Shown: positions 1 to 9,524, counted from the first letter of the stretch. The stretch: 48,355 bases of DNA from Acinetobacter guerrae (GCF_009372255.1 NZ_LXGN01000058.1:1-48355), one strand, 5' to 3'. Made by a program: numbers and translations. Notes: a model not told the origin generated them from the sequence alone.

Positions 1-410
1 AATAAAGTTCAGGCTAGTGGGGAAACACTGGCCTGATTCATTTGTAGGGAAGCGTGGAGAAAAGGCAAAAGATTTATTCCTAATGAAGGGACTACTGCTT
101 AACTTATTACAGAAGTTTTATTTTTAATGGATTTGGCTGTTATTTTAAAACTAGTATTCTATAATTAGGGTTTAAATTTTAATTGCAGAATTATAAGCTT
201 AAATGTTTCTATAAATTTGATATTTATTAATTGATAGGAGGGGTTTTTTTAAGGTTGATTAAATTAAATATGTTAAGAATCTTGATTCAAATAATAACTG
301 GAAATACAGCACATGATTATACAGTAGCTAATAAGTCTATAGATATGATTGAATGCTAAGCTAAGTTTTTAAATTAAGAATAAAACCAGAACAATTGATT
401 ATTTTGTGTC
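1..410. other. gene-free flank left of the island
   Basis: AT-rich DNA with stop codons in all frames and no recognisable gene. If the island model is right, this is the original sequence downstream of ssrS, or the edge of another decayed insert. A short open stretch at the extreme left (roughly 50-110) might be the end of a broken gene but matches nothing I recognise. The next gene on this side lies outside the window. Confidence 0.4.
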
Positions 411-450
411 TAAAAATAAATGCCTCCGAAGATGCCGCTGCAATGTCTTT
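411..450. repeat. attL-like direct repeat of the ssrS 3' end
   Basis: It is identical over 40 bases to 14274-14313. It contains the complement of the last ~30 nt of 6S RNA (core gcctccgaagatgccgc) plus the A-rich stretch that becomes the terminator T-run on the minus strand. Weaker similarity continues for about 14 bases (ttgaaac against ttgaacc), suggesting a slightly longer imperfect att site. No 6S RNA body follows, so this is an orphan gene end. Confidence 0.88.
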
Positions 451-558
451 TCTATTGAAACATTAGAAAAATTCTTTACTTAAAAGCTTACCCTGCTACC
501 AACGTATGATCCATCTCATTAATTTGTATTATTTGGCACTACATCTTTATGTGTAGCT

Positions 559-927
559 TTGATGAAATGTCAACATCACCGATACTTATGGATTGACTGT
601 ACCACTTTATTTGTCTGTAAAAATCAGCGTATTCAGCGTCATAAATCATTTTATGGTTATACCAGTCAAGAATTAAAAAGTAAGTTATTAAAAGAACAAT
701 GTGTGGATTTAATAACCCATCATCGGAAGAACATGATCAGATGAATACCACTTAAGGCAACGCAATAGAAACATTATTCAGCCTATTGAAAGGACAATAC
801 AAGTTGGTGACGAGTAAGGCTATTAATATTTCAGATTTTTAAGAGGGATCCATACACCGTTGTGTGGATATACCAAATATGCTATCAGAATAAGCCAAAT
901 ATTCGGCTTAAAAAATTAGAGGCTTAG
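559..927 (+). pseudogene. IS982-family transposase remnant
   Basis: The open part (559-744) reads IDCTTLFVCKNQRI and then RHKSF, matching the DST-x-VC-N-RI and HK-F block around a catalytic Asp of IS982-type transposases. After a stop, another frame resumes with IETLFSLLKGQYKLVTSKA, a typical C-terminal block of the family. A further shift gives NKPNIRLKKLEA and a stop near 925. The N-terminal half and the stretch between these blocks are missing or frameshifted. No terminal inverted repeats were found. The copy cannot encode an active transposase. Family assignment is from remembered motifs. Confidence 0.7.
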
Positions 928-1194
928 ACAGGATCGGGTTAATTGGTTTCAGATGATAAAAACTCATGGGTGGAATACTTTTACTCACTTTTTATTAAAA
1001 TATATTTATGAGATTTTATGGGCTTTACAAGTATGTATTGTCAATACTATAGAGGTAAACACTGTACATTAGAAAAAGTCATGGTTTATTTGATACTGCC
1101 ATATTCAAAAATAGAATTTCGTAGTAAATAGCTTGGTAAAAGAACTCGAATTGGAAAAGAGTGTCTACGGAAATGGGACAAATTAGGAGTGTCC

Positions 1195-2121
1195 ATGAAG
1201 ATTAAGCCATTACCACCAATGAATAGCTTGATTGTGTTTGAGGCAGCAGCACGCCACCTTAGTTTTACACAAGCAGCAAATGAATTAAATGTTACTCAAG
1301 GAGCGATAAGTCGCCAAATTCGACAATTGGAAGAGTACCTAGGTAAAGAATTATTTATTCGAGCAAATCGTAATATTTCTTTAACGCCCATGGGCTTGCA
1401 ATATTACCAAACGATTTATAGTGCTTTACTAAATGTTGCACAAGCAACGGCTGAAATTAAGAAATGGCAAGGTGAACATCAAATAACAGTAGCAACTACT
1501 AATGCAATGGCTGCACTTTGGTTATTACCTAAAGTAGCAACTTTTCAGCAAAATAACGAAGGTGTGGATTTAAGAATATTAACGACAGAAAATATTTTAG
1601 ATTTACAAAAAATGGACTTTGATTTGGCACTTTTTTATTGCCGAACATCTCCAGTAGGAATGAAAGTTACTACTTTATTTCCTGAAGAAGTATTTCCTGT
1701 TTGTAGTCCAAATTATCTTGCTCAATTTAAGGATGGCACCTCTCCAGAAGAAATATTTGGTAAAGCGTTGCTTTATCTAGATGATTCTCAAAAGGATTGG
1801 ATTACATGGGCCGAATGGTTTGAAGCGGTAAACCATCCTATGGTGAAACCTAAAAATAGAGTCAATATTAATAACTATCCAATGTTGCTCCAAGCTGCAA
1901 TTAATGGACAGGGAGTGGCATTAGCATGGGGGTCTTTAATTGATGATTATTTGGAGAATGGTTCTCTTGTTCGTCCAGTCGAAACTGTATTACGTACCGA
2001 GGCAAATTTTAGTATGTTGGAACCCGCGGATCGGGGAGTCATTCCATCAAGTGTGAAACATTTTCGCAGTTGGTTATTGGATCAATTACCAGGGCAAGTG
2101 GGGCAGAAAGGTTTAAATTAG
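1195..2121 (+). CDS. LysR-family transcriptional regulator (GcvA-like)
   Basis: A 308-residue DNA-binding regulator. An N-terminal winged helix-turn-helix (about residues 8-65, with FTQAANELNVTQGAISRQI) is followed by a LysR substrate-binding domain. The opening PPMNSLIVFEAAARHLSF is typical of the GcvA-like subgroup. A GTG six bases upstream keeps the frame open, but AGGAG at 1185-1189 sits at the right distance for ATG 1195. It is convergent with the BCCT transporter and lies in the same accessory island as the amine-catabolism operon, so it is the best candidate for its regulator. Its ligand is unknown. The region 928-1194 upstream holds no recognisable gene. Confidence 0.85.
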   Translation: MKIKPLPPMNSLIVFEAAARHLSFTQAANELNVTQGAISRQIRQLEEYLGKELFIRANRNISLTPMGLQYYQTIYSALLNVAQATAEIKKWQGEHQITVATTNAMAALWLLPKVATFQQNNEGVDLRILTTENILDLQKMDFDLALFYCRTSPVGMKVTTLFPEEVFPVCSPNYLAQFKDGTSPEEIFGKALLYLDDSQKDWITWAEWFEAVNHPMVKPKNRVNINNYPMLLQAAINGQGVALAWGSLIDDYLENGSLVRPVETVLRTEANFSMLEPADRGVIPSSVKHFRSWLLDQLPGQVGQKGLN

Positions 2122-2133
2122 GATTGTTAGTAA

Positions 2134-2170
2134 TATAAAAACAGGGTTCAACTCGAGCCCTGTTTTTATA
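2134..2170. terminator. bidirectional terminator between lysR-type gene and BCCT gene
   Basis: A perfect 13-bp inverted repeat (2134-2146 and 2158-2170) with a GC core acaggg/ccctgt and A/T tracts on both sides. It lies between two convergent stop codons and so can end transcription from both strands. Confidence 0.85.
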
Positions 2171-2177
2171 TGTAGCA

Positions 2178-3860
2178 CTAACTTTTTATAACTACTGGAG
2201 CTTTGATTTCTTTCATTGGTTTTTCAATCTTAGTTTTACATAAATCAGGCCGCACATGTTCCGGCATCATGACCCAAGCTTGCGGATCTTGACGAAGACT
2301 TTTCATTAAAGAAATACACATAATTGCAAGTAGTATCGATATTGGAAAACCAGCAATTACACACGCTGTTTTAATGGCAGATAGACCGCCAGCCAAAAGT
2401 AAGCCTCCACTAATAAGTGGAATAATCACTGCCCAAACCAGACGAATTCCTACTGATGGATTAGTGGAACCATTAGTATCTAGAAAACATAGGACCAAAG
2501 CACCTGAGTTTGCAATGGTTATGATATGGATAGATAACAATAAACATAGAAGTGCGCTTAAGAAAATTGTAATGGTATGATTCGCTGAAATATGATCAAA
2601 GAAAACAAACACAGCCCGAGCAGGATCTTCTTTAGTCGCTTCAGCGATTGTAACTTCATGAGGTTTAACTTTAGCTACTTGTACAACCCTAGCATTACTC
2701 ACAACAACTTGATGAGTTGGTGTCTGATGGTTAGCTTTTTCAATTTTAAGAGCTGCACCACCAAACGCTGCAATCCAAATAAAGGTTAGTAAAGTAGGTG
2801 CAGCAAGTGAACCAAGAATGACTTCACGAATAGTGCGTCCGCGTGAAATGCGAGCAATAAACAAACCTACAAAAGGAGCCCAAGTCATCCACCATGGCCA
2901 GTAATAAGCAGTCCACCAACTTTGCCAACCTGAGTCTTTTTGAGCATCACTCCATAAACTCATACCTACAATATTTTGTAAGTAATCTCCAAGACCTTCA
3001 AAGAAAGTATTAAAAATATAACGAGTTGAACCAATCAAGATGACTGCAATGACAAGGACATAGGATAAGACCATGTTCCCTTCCGCAATAATTTTAAAGC
3101 CTTTACTAATCGCAGATAATAAAGATAAAGTTGCTAAAATACCAAGTACAAGAACCAAAAATAATTGAATTTTAACGTCAATATTGACACCAAATGTATG
3201 ATTTAGACCAACATTGAGCTCAAGAATTCCCATACTAATTGCTTGAGAAACACCAAATGCTGTTAAAACGATGGTGATAATATCAACGAAATTACCTATA
3301 GAACCATAAATTTTGTCACCTATTAAAGGATGTAATACTGATCGGCATGCCAAAGGCAAGCCTTTACGGTAAGAAAAATATCCTAAAGCAACAGCAGATA
3401 AGCAAAATAGGCCCCAGGGGTGAAGTCCCCAATGAAAAAAAGTGAGTTGCATTGCCATTCGTGCTGATTCATCTGAAAGGCCTTGAGTAAAAGGATTACT
3501 TGTATAGTGCGTAATTGGTTCTGCAACCGACCAGAACATCAGTCCAATTCCCATACCACAAGAGAAAAGCATACAAATCCATGCAATATTACTATATTCA
3601 GGTTTTTCATCATCTTTTCCGAGTCTAATATGCCCATATCGACTCATGCATAAATAAATCAAAAAACCTAATAAGAAAGTGGCTAAAAATAGGAGATACC
3701 ATTTTGCATTCTGCAATAAAACATCTGAGATAATTTGAAAGTATTCGCCAGCCTGTTTTTCTTTAAAAATACAAAACGCAATAAAAACAAAAAGTAACAA
3801 CTTTGAAACAACCATCACTGTTGGGTTGAGACTTTTAAGGGTTCCTGATGTATTGCGCAT
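2178..3860 (-). CDS. BCCT-family betaine/carnitine/choline transporter
   Basis: A 560-residue inner-membrane protein with about 12 hydrophobic segments. The TM3 motif GMGIG at residues 102-106 followed by MFWSVAEP is characteristic of sodium-coupled BCCT symporters; the sodium-independent carnitine exchanger CaiT differs here. The aromatic TM8 stretch YYWPWWMTWAPFVGLFIARI, which lines the quaternary-ammonium site in BetP, is also present. The long C-terminal osmosensory tail of BetP is absent, which suits nutrient uptake. AGGAGG precedes the start. The gene is divergent from the Rieske operon across a 323-bp control region, so it probably imports that pathway's substrate. Exact substrate unknown. 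Confidence 0.93.
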   Translation of the reverse strand: MRNTSGTLKSLNPTVMVVSKLLLFVFIAFCIFKEKQAGEYFQIISDVLLQNAKWYLLFLATFLLGFLIYLCMSRYGHIRLGKDDEKPEYSNIAWICMLFSCGMGIGLMFWSVAEPITHYTSNPFTQGLSDESARMAMQLTFFHWGLHPWGLFCLSAVALGYFSYRKGLPLACRSVLHPLIGDKIYGSIGNFVDIITIVLTAFGVSQAISMGILELNVGLNHTFGVNIDVKIQLFLVLVLGILATLSLLSAISKGFKIIAEGNMVLSYVLVIAVILIGSTRYIFNTFFEGLGDYLQNIVGMSLWSDAQKDSGWQSWWTAYYWPWWMTWAPFVGLFIARISRGRTIREVILGSLAAPTLLTFIWIAAFGGAALKIEKANHQTPTHQVVVSNARVVQVAKVKPHEVTIAEATKEDPARAVFVFFDHISANHTITIFLSALLCLLLSIHIITIANSGALVLCFLDTNGSTNPSVGIRLVWAVIIPLISGGLLLAGGLSAIKTACVIAGFPISILLAIMCISLMKSLRQDPQAWVMMPEHVRPDLCKTKIEKPMKEIKAPVVIKS

Positions 3861-4183
3861 AAATCCTCCTTGGATGTGTAGCAGTTAACTACCTGTTAAC
3901 CTTTGTATGCGAATAGCGAAAGAGTAGTGAGGAGCATAAAGATTGCTCAACCGATTTATTCTCATCTATAGGTGAGTTTTAGTCATAGGTCCCTAATACA
4001 TTTAAAAATTATCAAAGGAGAGTAAGTTTTAGGATGCATGATAAAAACTCATTAATACCCCTCTAAAAAGTCGTTTGTCTGTCGCCATTAGGTTTTACAC
4101 AATCTGTAAAGAAATCGCAGAGAGTGCAAATCATCTTAACGCAGGGAGTTCTGCGTTAGTTTTAAATATATGGAGATCTTCAG
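3861..4183. promoter_or_regulatory. divergent control region of BCCT gene and Rieske operon
   Basis: This 323-bp region holds no gene. Two GTTAAC palindromes (3884-3889 and 3895-3900) lie just upstream of the BCCT start. A perfect 8-bp dyad, taacgcag and ctgcgtta (4137-4144 and 4151-4158, six-base spacer), lies about 25 bp before the Rieske ATG, followed by GGAG as its ribosome binding site. The dyad could be an operator for the nearby LysR protein or a hairpin in the mRNA leader. No strong sigma-70 promoter could be assigned by eye. Confidence 0.45.
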
Positions 4184-5374
4184 ATGAATATTCGAGTTAA
4201 CCAACAATTAATTACTGTTCAGCAAGTCGATAATGTTTTAAACCCTATTACTGAATCAAATGGTATGCCAAATTTAGCATACACCAGTAGCGAATATTTT
4301 AATTTTGAACGTGACAATATTTTAAGTAAAACTTGGGCGTGTGTTGGTTTTGCTTCTGATTTACCTAAAAAGAACTATGTGAAGCCTGTTAATTTTATGG
4401 GTATGCCTTTGGCAATGATTCGCAACCGTGAAGGTGAAATCCAAGTTTTCCATAACGTCTGTAGTCATCGCGGTATGATTTTGGTCCAACAAGAAGGCAC
4501 AATTGAAGGTGTAATTCGTTGCCAATACCATTCTTGGAGCTATGACTTAAACGGTAACTTAAAAGGCACTCCACATGTTGGCGGAATTAATCAACATAAA
4601 GATGAACGATTTAAATGTGAAAAACATGGCTTAAAGGCTCTGCGTTCAGCAATCTGGATGGATATGGTTTTCGTCAATATCTCTGGTGATGCAACGACGT
4701 TTGAAGAGCATATTGCACCATTGGTTGATCGTTGGAAACCTTTCTTGGGTGAAAATGGTTTAGAGCTTATTCGTAGTAGCAAAGTTGGTTCAACTTTTGA
4801 GTTGCCTGTAAAAAGTAACTGGAAGCTTACAGTTGAAAACTATTGCGAAGCTTATCACTTACCTTGGGTACATCCAGCGTTAAATACATATTCAAAACTT
4901 GAAGATCATTACAACATTATGTTTGAAGATCGCTTTGCTGGTCAGGGCAGTTATAAATATAACTTATCAGCTACGGCGGGTACGCATTTACCAAAATTCC
5001 CAAGCTGGCCAGAAGATCAACTTCGTCATGCTGAATATGTTGCAGTATTCCCGAACGTATTGTTAGGTATTCAAGCGGATCATGCATTTGCAATGATGAT
5101 TGATCCAATCGCCCCAGAACAAACAATTGAAAAATTACGCTTGTATTACGTTGGTGATGAATCACTAGACGCTAAATATGATGCATGCCGTGAAGCAACT
5201 TTAGAATCATGGAAAGTTGTATTTGCTGAAGATGTATTTGCCGTTGAAACCATGCAAAAAGGTCGTCACTCACCTGGTTTTTGTGGAGGGGTTTTCTCAC
5301 CAGAGATGGATTTACCAACTCACTTCTTCCAAAAATGGTTAGCAACCCAAGCTAAAACTGCATTGGAGGCATAA
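4184..5374 (+). CDS. Rieske non-heme iron oxygenase, quaternary-amine type
   Basis: A 396-residue oxygenase alpha subunit. The Rieske [2Fe-2S] motif is C93-x-H95 with C113-x2-H116. The mononuclear iron ligands appear as H225, H230 and probably D350 (in AEDVFAVE). The residue that normally bridges the two metal centres as Asp is E222 in NYCEAYHLPWVH, as in carnitine oxygenase CntA and related N-demethylating or C-N-cleaving oxygenases. It is clearly not a close copy of Acinetobacter CntA (VDNYLECYHCGPAHP there). First gene of a tight five-gene operon, ending one base before the aldehyde dehydrogenase start. Inferred role: oxidative attack on an imported quaternary or N-methylated amine. Confidence 0.88.
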   Translation: MNIRVNQQLITVQQVDNVLNPITESNGMPNLAYTSSEYFNFERDNILSKTWACVGFASDLPKKNYVKPVNFMGMPLAMIRNREGEIQVFHNVCSHRGMILVQQEGTIEGVIRCQYHSWSYDLNGNLKGTPHVGGINQHKDERFKCEKHGLKALRSAIWMDMVFVNISGDATTFEEHIAPLVDRWKPFLGENGLELIRSSKVGSTFELPVKSNWKLTVENYCEAYHLPWVHPALNTYSKLEDHYNIMFEDRFAGQGSYKYNLSATAGTHLPKFPSWPEDQLRHAEYVAVFPNVLLGIQADHAFAMMIDPIAPEQTIEKLRLYYVGDESLDAKYDACREATLESWKVVFAEDVFAVETMQKGRHSPGFCGGVFSPEMDLPTHFFQKWLATQAKTALEA

Positions 5375-5375
5375 T

Positions 5376-6806
5376 ATGCAACATTACCTCAACTATGTTG
5401 ATGGCCAATGGCGAGATGCTTCTCGCCAATTGGACGTTATCAACCCGGCAACCGATAAAGCTTTTGCAACAGTTGCACGTGCAAGTATTGAAGATGCAGA
5501 TGCCGCGATGGCAGCAGCTAGACGTTGTGTGAATAGCGGCGCTTTGACTGATGTGCGTCCTGCAAAACGTACAGCTTGGATGTTAAAAGCCGCAAATGCA
5601 ATTCGTGAAATTGCTGAAGAGGGTGCATTAATCCTATGCCGTGAAAATGGCAAAAATGTGGATACAGCTCGTGAAGAATTCGATGAAGCGGCTCGCTATT
5701 TTGAATACTACGCGGGTATGGCGGATAAAATTGAAGGAATCTCAGTACCTTTAGGTAAAGATTATGTAGATTTCACATCTTACATTCCAATGGGTGTATC
5801 GGTTCAAATCGTACCGTGGAACTTCCCGGTATCGATTTGTGCTCGCTCGCTCGCACCTGCTTTAGCAGCTGGCAATGCGGTTGTAATTAAGTCTCCGGAA
5901 GTTTCACCTTTAGGCATGGTTTTACTCATGAAAGCTATTGAGAAAGTTGGTTTTCCAAAGGGTGCAGTGAACTTACTTTGTGGTAAAGGTTCAGAAGTTG
6001 GTACTCATCTGGTTAAACACCAAGATACGAACCAAATTGTTTTCACAGGCTCGGTATCAACAGGCCAACGCATTTTGAAAGATGCGGCTGAACGTGCAAC
6101 ACCTTCAGTAATGGAATTGGGTGGTAAGTCAGCTGCAATTGCTTTTGCTGATGTGGATCTTGAGCAATTACTAAGTAGCGTTAAAGTCGGAATTTTCTAT
6201 AACTCTGGACAAGTTTGCTCAGCAATGTCCCGCTTATTAGTGCATCGCAGCCGTTATGAAGAAGTTAAAGCAGCTGTTGTGAATCTTGCAGAGAGCCTAA
6301 CTATAGGTATTGGCGAAAGTAATGCCGAACTTACTCCAGTTGTGTCTAAAGATCAGCAACAACAGATTCTTGCCATGATTGATAAGGCACGTGAAGAAGG
6401 TGCCAATGTTTTAACAGGTGGGAAAGCTGCAGATCTAGAAGGTTACTTCGTCCTGCCAACTATTATTGAAGCAAAAGATGGCATGTCGATTGCTCAAGAA
6501 GAAGTTTTTGGTCCTGTTATGGTGATCATGCCTTTTGATGACGAAGACCAAGCAGTTGTAATCGCAAATGGTACGGACTTTGGACTTGTTGCAGGTGTAT
6601 TTGGTGAAAATCTGAATCAAACACTTCGAGTAGCTAACCGTCTTATCGCTGGTCAAGTCTTTATTAACGAATGGTTTGCCGGTGGTATCGAAACACCATT
6701 TGGTGGTGTGGGTTTATCTGGTTTTGGTCGCGAAAAAGGGCAGGAAGCCATCTACAGTTATGTTCAAACTCGCAATATCGGTATCCGTTTGAAACATAGC
6801 GTGTAA
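5376..6806 (+). CDS. NAD(P)-dependent aldehyde dehydrogenase (betaine-aldehyde type)
   Basis: A 476-residue aldehyde dehydrogenase of normal length. The oxyanion Asn is N149 (VPWNF), the general base E247 (MELGG) and the catalytic C281 (NSGQVCSAM). A GGAGG ribosome binding site lies within the end of the upstream oxygenase gene, and only one base separates the two genes, so translation is probably coupled. It would oxidise the aldehyde released by the oxygenase or by the downstream amine oxidase. The sequence resembles the betaine-aldehyde and gamma-aminobutyraldehyde dehydrogenase group, but the substrate cannot be read from sequence. Confidence 0.9.
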   Translation: MQHYLNYVDGQWRDASRQLDVINPATDKAFATVARASIEDADAAMAAARRCVNSGALTDVRPAKRTAWMLKAANAIREIAEEGALILCRENGKNVDTAREEFDEAARYFEYYAGMADKIEGISVPLGKDYVDFTSYIPMGVSVQIVPWNFPVSICARSLAPALAAGNAVVIKSPEVSPLGMVLLMKAIEKVGFPKGAVNLLCGKGSEVGTHLVKHQDTNQIVFTGSVSTGQRILKDAAERATPSVMELGGKSAAIAFADVDLEQLLSSVKVGIFYNSGQVCSAMSRLLVHRSRYEEVKAAVVNLAESLTIGIGESNAELTPVVSKDQQQQILAMIDKAREEGANVLTGGKAADLEGYFVLPTIIEAKDGMSIAQEEVFGPVMVIMPFDDEDQAVVIANGTDFGLVAGVFGENLNQTLRVANRLIAGQVFINEWFAGGIETPFGGVGLSGFGREKGQEAIYSYVQTRNIGIRLKHSV

Positions 6807-6834
6807 TTTGTAAGAAATAAGGGAAATAGACAAG

Positions 6835-8190
6835 ATGAGAAAGTGGTTATGTATTGTCTGTGGCTGGATCTATGATGAAGCTAAAGGCTGGCCTGATGAC
6901 GGGATAGCACCTGGAACAAAATGGGAAGACATTTCAGATGACTGGATGTGTCCAGAGTGTCAGGTTGGTAAAGCCGACTTCGAAATGCTCGATATTACTG
7001 ATGTTGAACTCGAGGAAGCTCTGATAGTAGCTGCAGCTCCAGTGATTGAACCTGTCGTTATTATTGGCAGTGGCCATGCGGGCTACCAAGTGGCTTCAAC
7101 TTTACGTGCACAATCTCCAGACTTGTCTATCACCGTATTTACTGCTGATGACGGTGCTTTATATAGCAAACCAGCTTTATCGAATGCTTTAGCCTTAGGT
7201 AAAGACGGAGACAGTTTAGTTCGTGAGTCTGCTCTAAGTTGGGAACAACGTTTAAATATCCGCGTTTATCCACATACGAAAGTAACTCATATTGACCGAG
7301 CCAATAAAAAGCTTCAAACCACTATTGGTGATTATCCTTACGGCAGACTTGTACTTGCTACTGGGGCAACACCAGTTGCAATTCCAGTTGATGGTGATTC
7401 GACGGCAATACTAAGCGTAAATGATCTAGCGGATTACCGATGTTTCCGTCAGCAATTATCAAATAAACAGCATGTCACAATTCTTGGTGATGGTCTGATC
7501 GGCTGTGAATTTGCAAATGATTTAGCTGCACATGATATTAACGTTACAGTTGTTGGTCTTGGCAAATGGGCAATGGAACGTCTTATTCCAGAACCTTTAG
7601 GTCATGTTCTACAAAATGCTTTAAGCCAGTTAGGCGTAGCGTGGAAATTACAAAATAGTATCCGTTCTATTCAATCTGAAAACGGTCGTTACCAGTTAAC
7701 ACTCCACGATGGTCAATCAGTTGAAACTGACTTGGTATTAAGTGCCGTGGGGCTGAGACCAAATATTGCACTTGCTCAAAAGGCTGGTCTAGAAACAGCA
7801 CGCGGTATTTGTACTGGACTTGATCACTGTAGTAGCGATCCCGCAATTTTTGCTTTAGGTGATTGTGCAGAAGTGAATGGCCAGTGGGCACCTTATATCA
7901 ATCCAATCACGCAAGCATTACCAGCTTTGGTGAATAACCTTTTAGGTCAGTCAACTGCTGCGGATTTGAAATCAACACCAGTTTTAGTAAAAACACCAAT
8001 TTTGCCGCTTTCTGTCTTGCCAGCAATGGGAACAGGTAAGTGGAACGTAGAACAACATGACGGCGAGCTTGCTGCAGGTTTCTACAATGAACAAGGCAAA
8101 TTAACAGGCTTTGCCTTACTTGGTCATCAATTACAGCACCACCGTAGCGAGTGGCTTGAGAAACTAAATTCATGTCCATCCACAGTTTAA
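6835..8190 (+). CDS. rubredoxin fused to NAD(P)H:rubredoxin reductase
   Basis: A 451-residue fusion. Residues 1-52 are a complete rubredoxin with iron-binding C6-x2-C9 and C39-x2-C42. From about residue 70 there is a class I flavoprotein reductase, with FAD-binding GSGHAG (78-83), NAD(P)-binding GDGLIG (218-223) and the second FAD motif FALGDCAEV near 345. Acinetobacter alkane hydroxylases use the same two proteins as separate gene products. Here they form one chain placed between the Rieske operon genes, with no ferredoxin-reductase of the CntB/GbcB type nearby. It most likely passes electrons from NAD(P)H to the Rieske oxygenase. Confidence 0.9.
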   Translation: MRKWLCIVCGWIYDEAKGWPDDGIAPGTKWEDISDDWMCPECQVGKADFEMLDITDVELEEALIVAAAPVIEPVVIIGSGHAGYQVASTLRAQSPDLSITVFTADDGALYSKPALSNALALGKDGDSLVRESALSWEQRLNIRVYPHTKVTHIDRANKKLQTTIGDYPYGRLVLATGATPVAIPVDGDSTAILSVNDLADYRCFRQQLSNKQHVTILGDGLIGCEFANDLAAHDINVTVVGLGKWAMERLIPEPLGHVLQNALSQLGVAWKLQNSIRSIQSENGRYQLTLHDGQSVETDLVLSAVGLRPNIALAQKAGLETARGICTGLDHCSSDPAIFALGDCAEVNGQWAPYINPITQALPALVNNLLGQSTAADLKSTPVLVKTPILPLSVLPAMGTGKWNVEQHDGELAAGFYNEQGKLTGFALLGHQLQHHRSEWLEKLNSCPSTV

Positions 8191-8207
8191 GTTAAGGGAA
8201 TAACAAA

Positions 8208-9524
8208 ATGATTGCTTTACCAAATGATGATAGTACCTGTGGTTGGTATGCGTCATTGCCTCCAGCAGGGTCTCCTAAAAAGTTAATAGGTTCACAAAAA
8301 GCTGACTATGCCATCATAGGAGCAGGCTTTGCAGGATTAGCAGCAGCTCGAAGATTGGCTGAACTCAAACCAGATGCCCGTATTATTTTAGTGGATGCAC
8401 AGCGTATAGCTGAAGGCGCTTCAGGACGTAATTCAGGGTTTGTAATTGATTTACCGCATAAATTTGCTTTATCACATCCAGACCCTTCGCATAAGCAAAA
8501 GTTATTGAGTTTGAACCGATCGGCCATTGCTCAATTACAAGGTTTGGTAGAGCGCCATAACATTGAGTGTCAATGGTCTGCGGTTGGTAAATATCAAGGT
8601 GCTGTAGGTGAACGCGGTGAAGCGCATCTCAATCATTTTGAGCACCTAATGAAAGATTTAGGTGAACCATATCGTTGGGTCGAAAAAGCAGAACTTAAAA
8701 AAGTATTGGGTACAGATTTTTATAGCCGCGCGATTTTTACTCCTGGTTCTTATTTGATGCAACCAGCAGCTTTAGTACGCGGTATGGGTGACAATTTACC
8801 AGACAGCGTTGAGTTATTAGAGCAATCTCCAATTCGTAGTTTGCAAAAAAATAGTAATCAATGGTTTTTACAAGGTGATGAGGGGTCAATCACAACACCT
8901 AAAGTCCTACTTGCAACGAGTATTTTTACGCGTGAATTTGGTTACTTGAAGAACCGTTTATTACCAGTCATGACCTTTGCGAGCTGGACACGTCCATTAA
9001 CTGATCAGGAAATTAATGTTTATCGTGGTGAGTTAGATTGGGGACTTACTCCAGCCGATCATGCGGGAACAACCTTAAGAATGACCGCTGATCGCCGCAT
9101 TTTAATCCGTAATACTTATAAGCACGTGCCTAAATATGGTGCAAACATAAACGATGATAATCGTCGCTGGATACAAGAAGATCATCGCAAAGCATTTTTA
9201 GATCGTTATCCAGATTTGGCGAATGTTCCTTTTACCCATACATGGGGTGGTGTTTATGCGATTTCTCGTAACTTCACTAACTTCTTTGGTGAATTAGAAG
9301 ACGGCGTTTATGCGAGTGCTTGTGATAATGGTGTAGGAGCAGCATGGGGCACAATTTCTGGAACGCTATTGGCTGACCTCGTTGTTGGTTCTGATTCCCA
9401 AGCTTTAAAAGATATTCAGTATGTAACTGGTATGCCCAGCTTAAATCCACCAGAACCGTTCTTGGGTTTAGGTGTTAAAACACGTATCAGATTTGAAAAA
9501 TGGCGCAGTCGTAGTGAATTGTAA
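8208..9524 (+). CDS. FAD-dependent amine oxidase/dehydrogenase (DAO superfamily)
   Basis: A 438-residue flavoenzyme. The N-terminal dinucleotide motif GAGFAG (38-43) is followed by GASGRNSG (70-77), the pattern of PuuB-like gamma-glutamylputrescine oxidases and other glycine-oxidase relatives in the D-amino-acid oxidase superfamily. It starts 17 bases after the rubredoxin-reductase gene and belongs to the same operon. A plausible role is oxidative deamination or demethylation of the amine left after the Rieske step, giving an aldehyde for the upstream dehydrogenase. Substrate unknown. Confidence 0.82.
   Translation: MIALPNDDSTCGWYASLPPAGSPKKLIGSQKADYAIIGAGFAGLAAARRLAELKPDARIILVDAQRIAEGASGRNSGFVIDLPHKFALSHPDPSHKQKLLSLNRSAIAQLQGLVERHNIECQWSAVGKYQGAVGERGEAHLNHFEHLMKDLGEPYRWVEKAELKKVLGTDFYSRAIFTPGSYLMQPAALVRGMGDNLPDSVELLEQSPIRSLQKNSNQWFLQGDEGSITTPKVLLATSIFTREFGYLKNRLLPVMTFASWTRPLTDQEINVYRGELDWGLTPADHAGTTLRMTADRRILIRNTYKHVPKYGANINDDNRRWIQEDHRKAFLDRYPDLANVPFTHTWGGVYAISRNFTNFFGELEDGVYASACDNGVGAAWGTISGTLLADLVVGSDSQALKDIQYVTGMPSLNPPEPFLGLGVKTRIRFEKWRSRSEL

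Noticed and set aside
4034..4066. Ten-codon open frame in the Rieske leader as a possible regulatory leader peptide
   Set aside because: No well-placed ribosome binding site and no run of identical codons that would suggest attenuation.
4184..5374. Calling the Rieske gene cntA (carnitine oxygenase)
   Set aside because: The active-site surroundings differ clearly from Acinetobacter CntA, and the CntB reductase is missing. Only the bridging Glu is shared.
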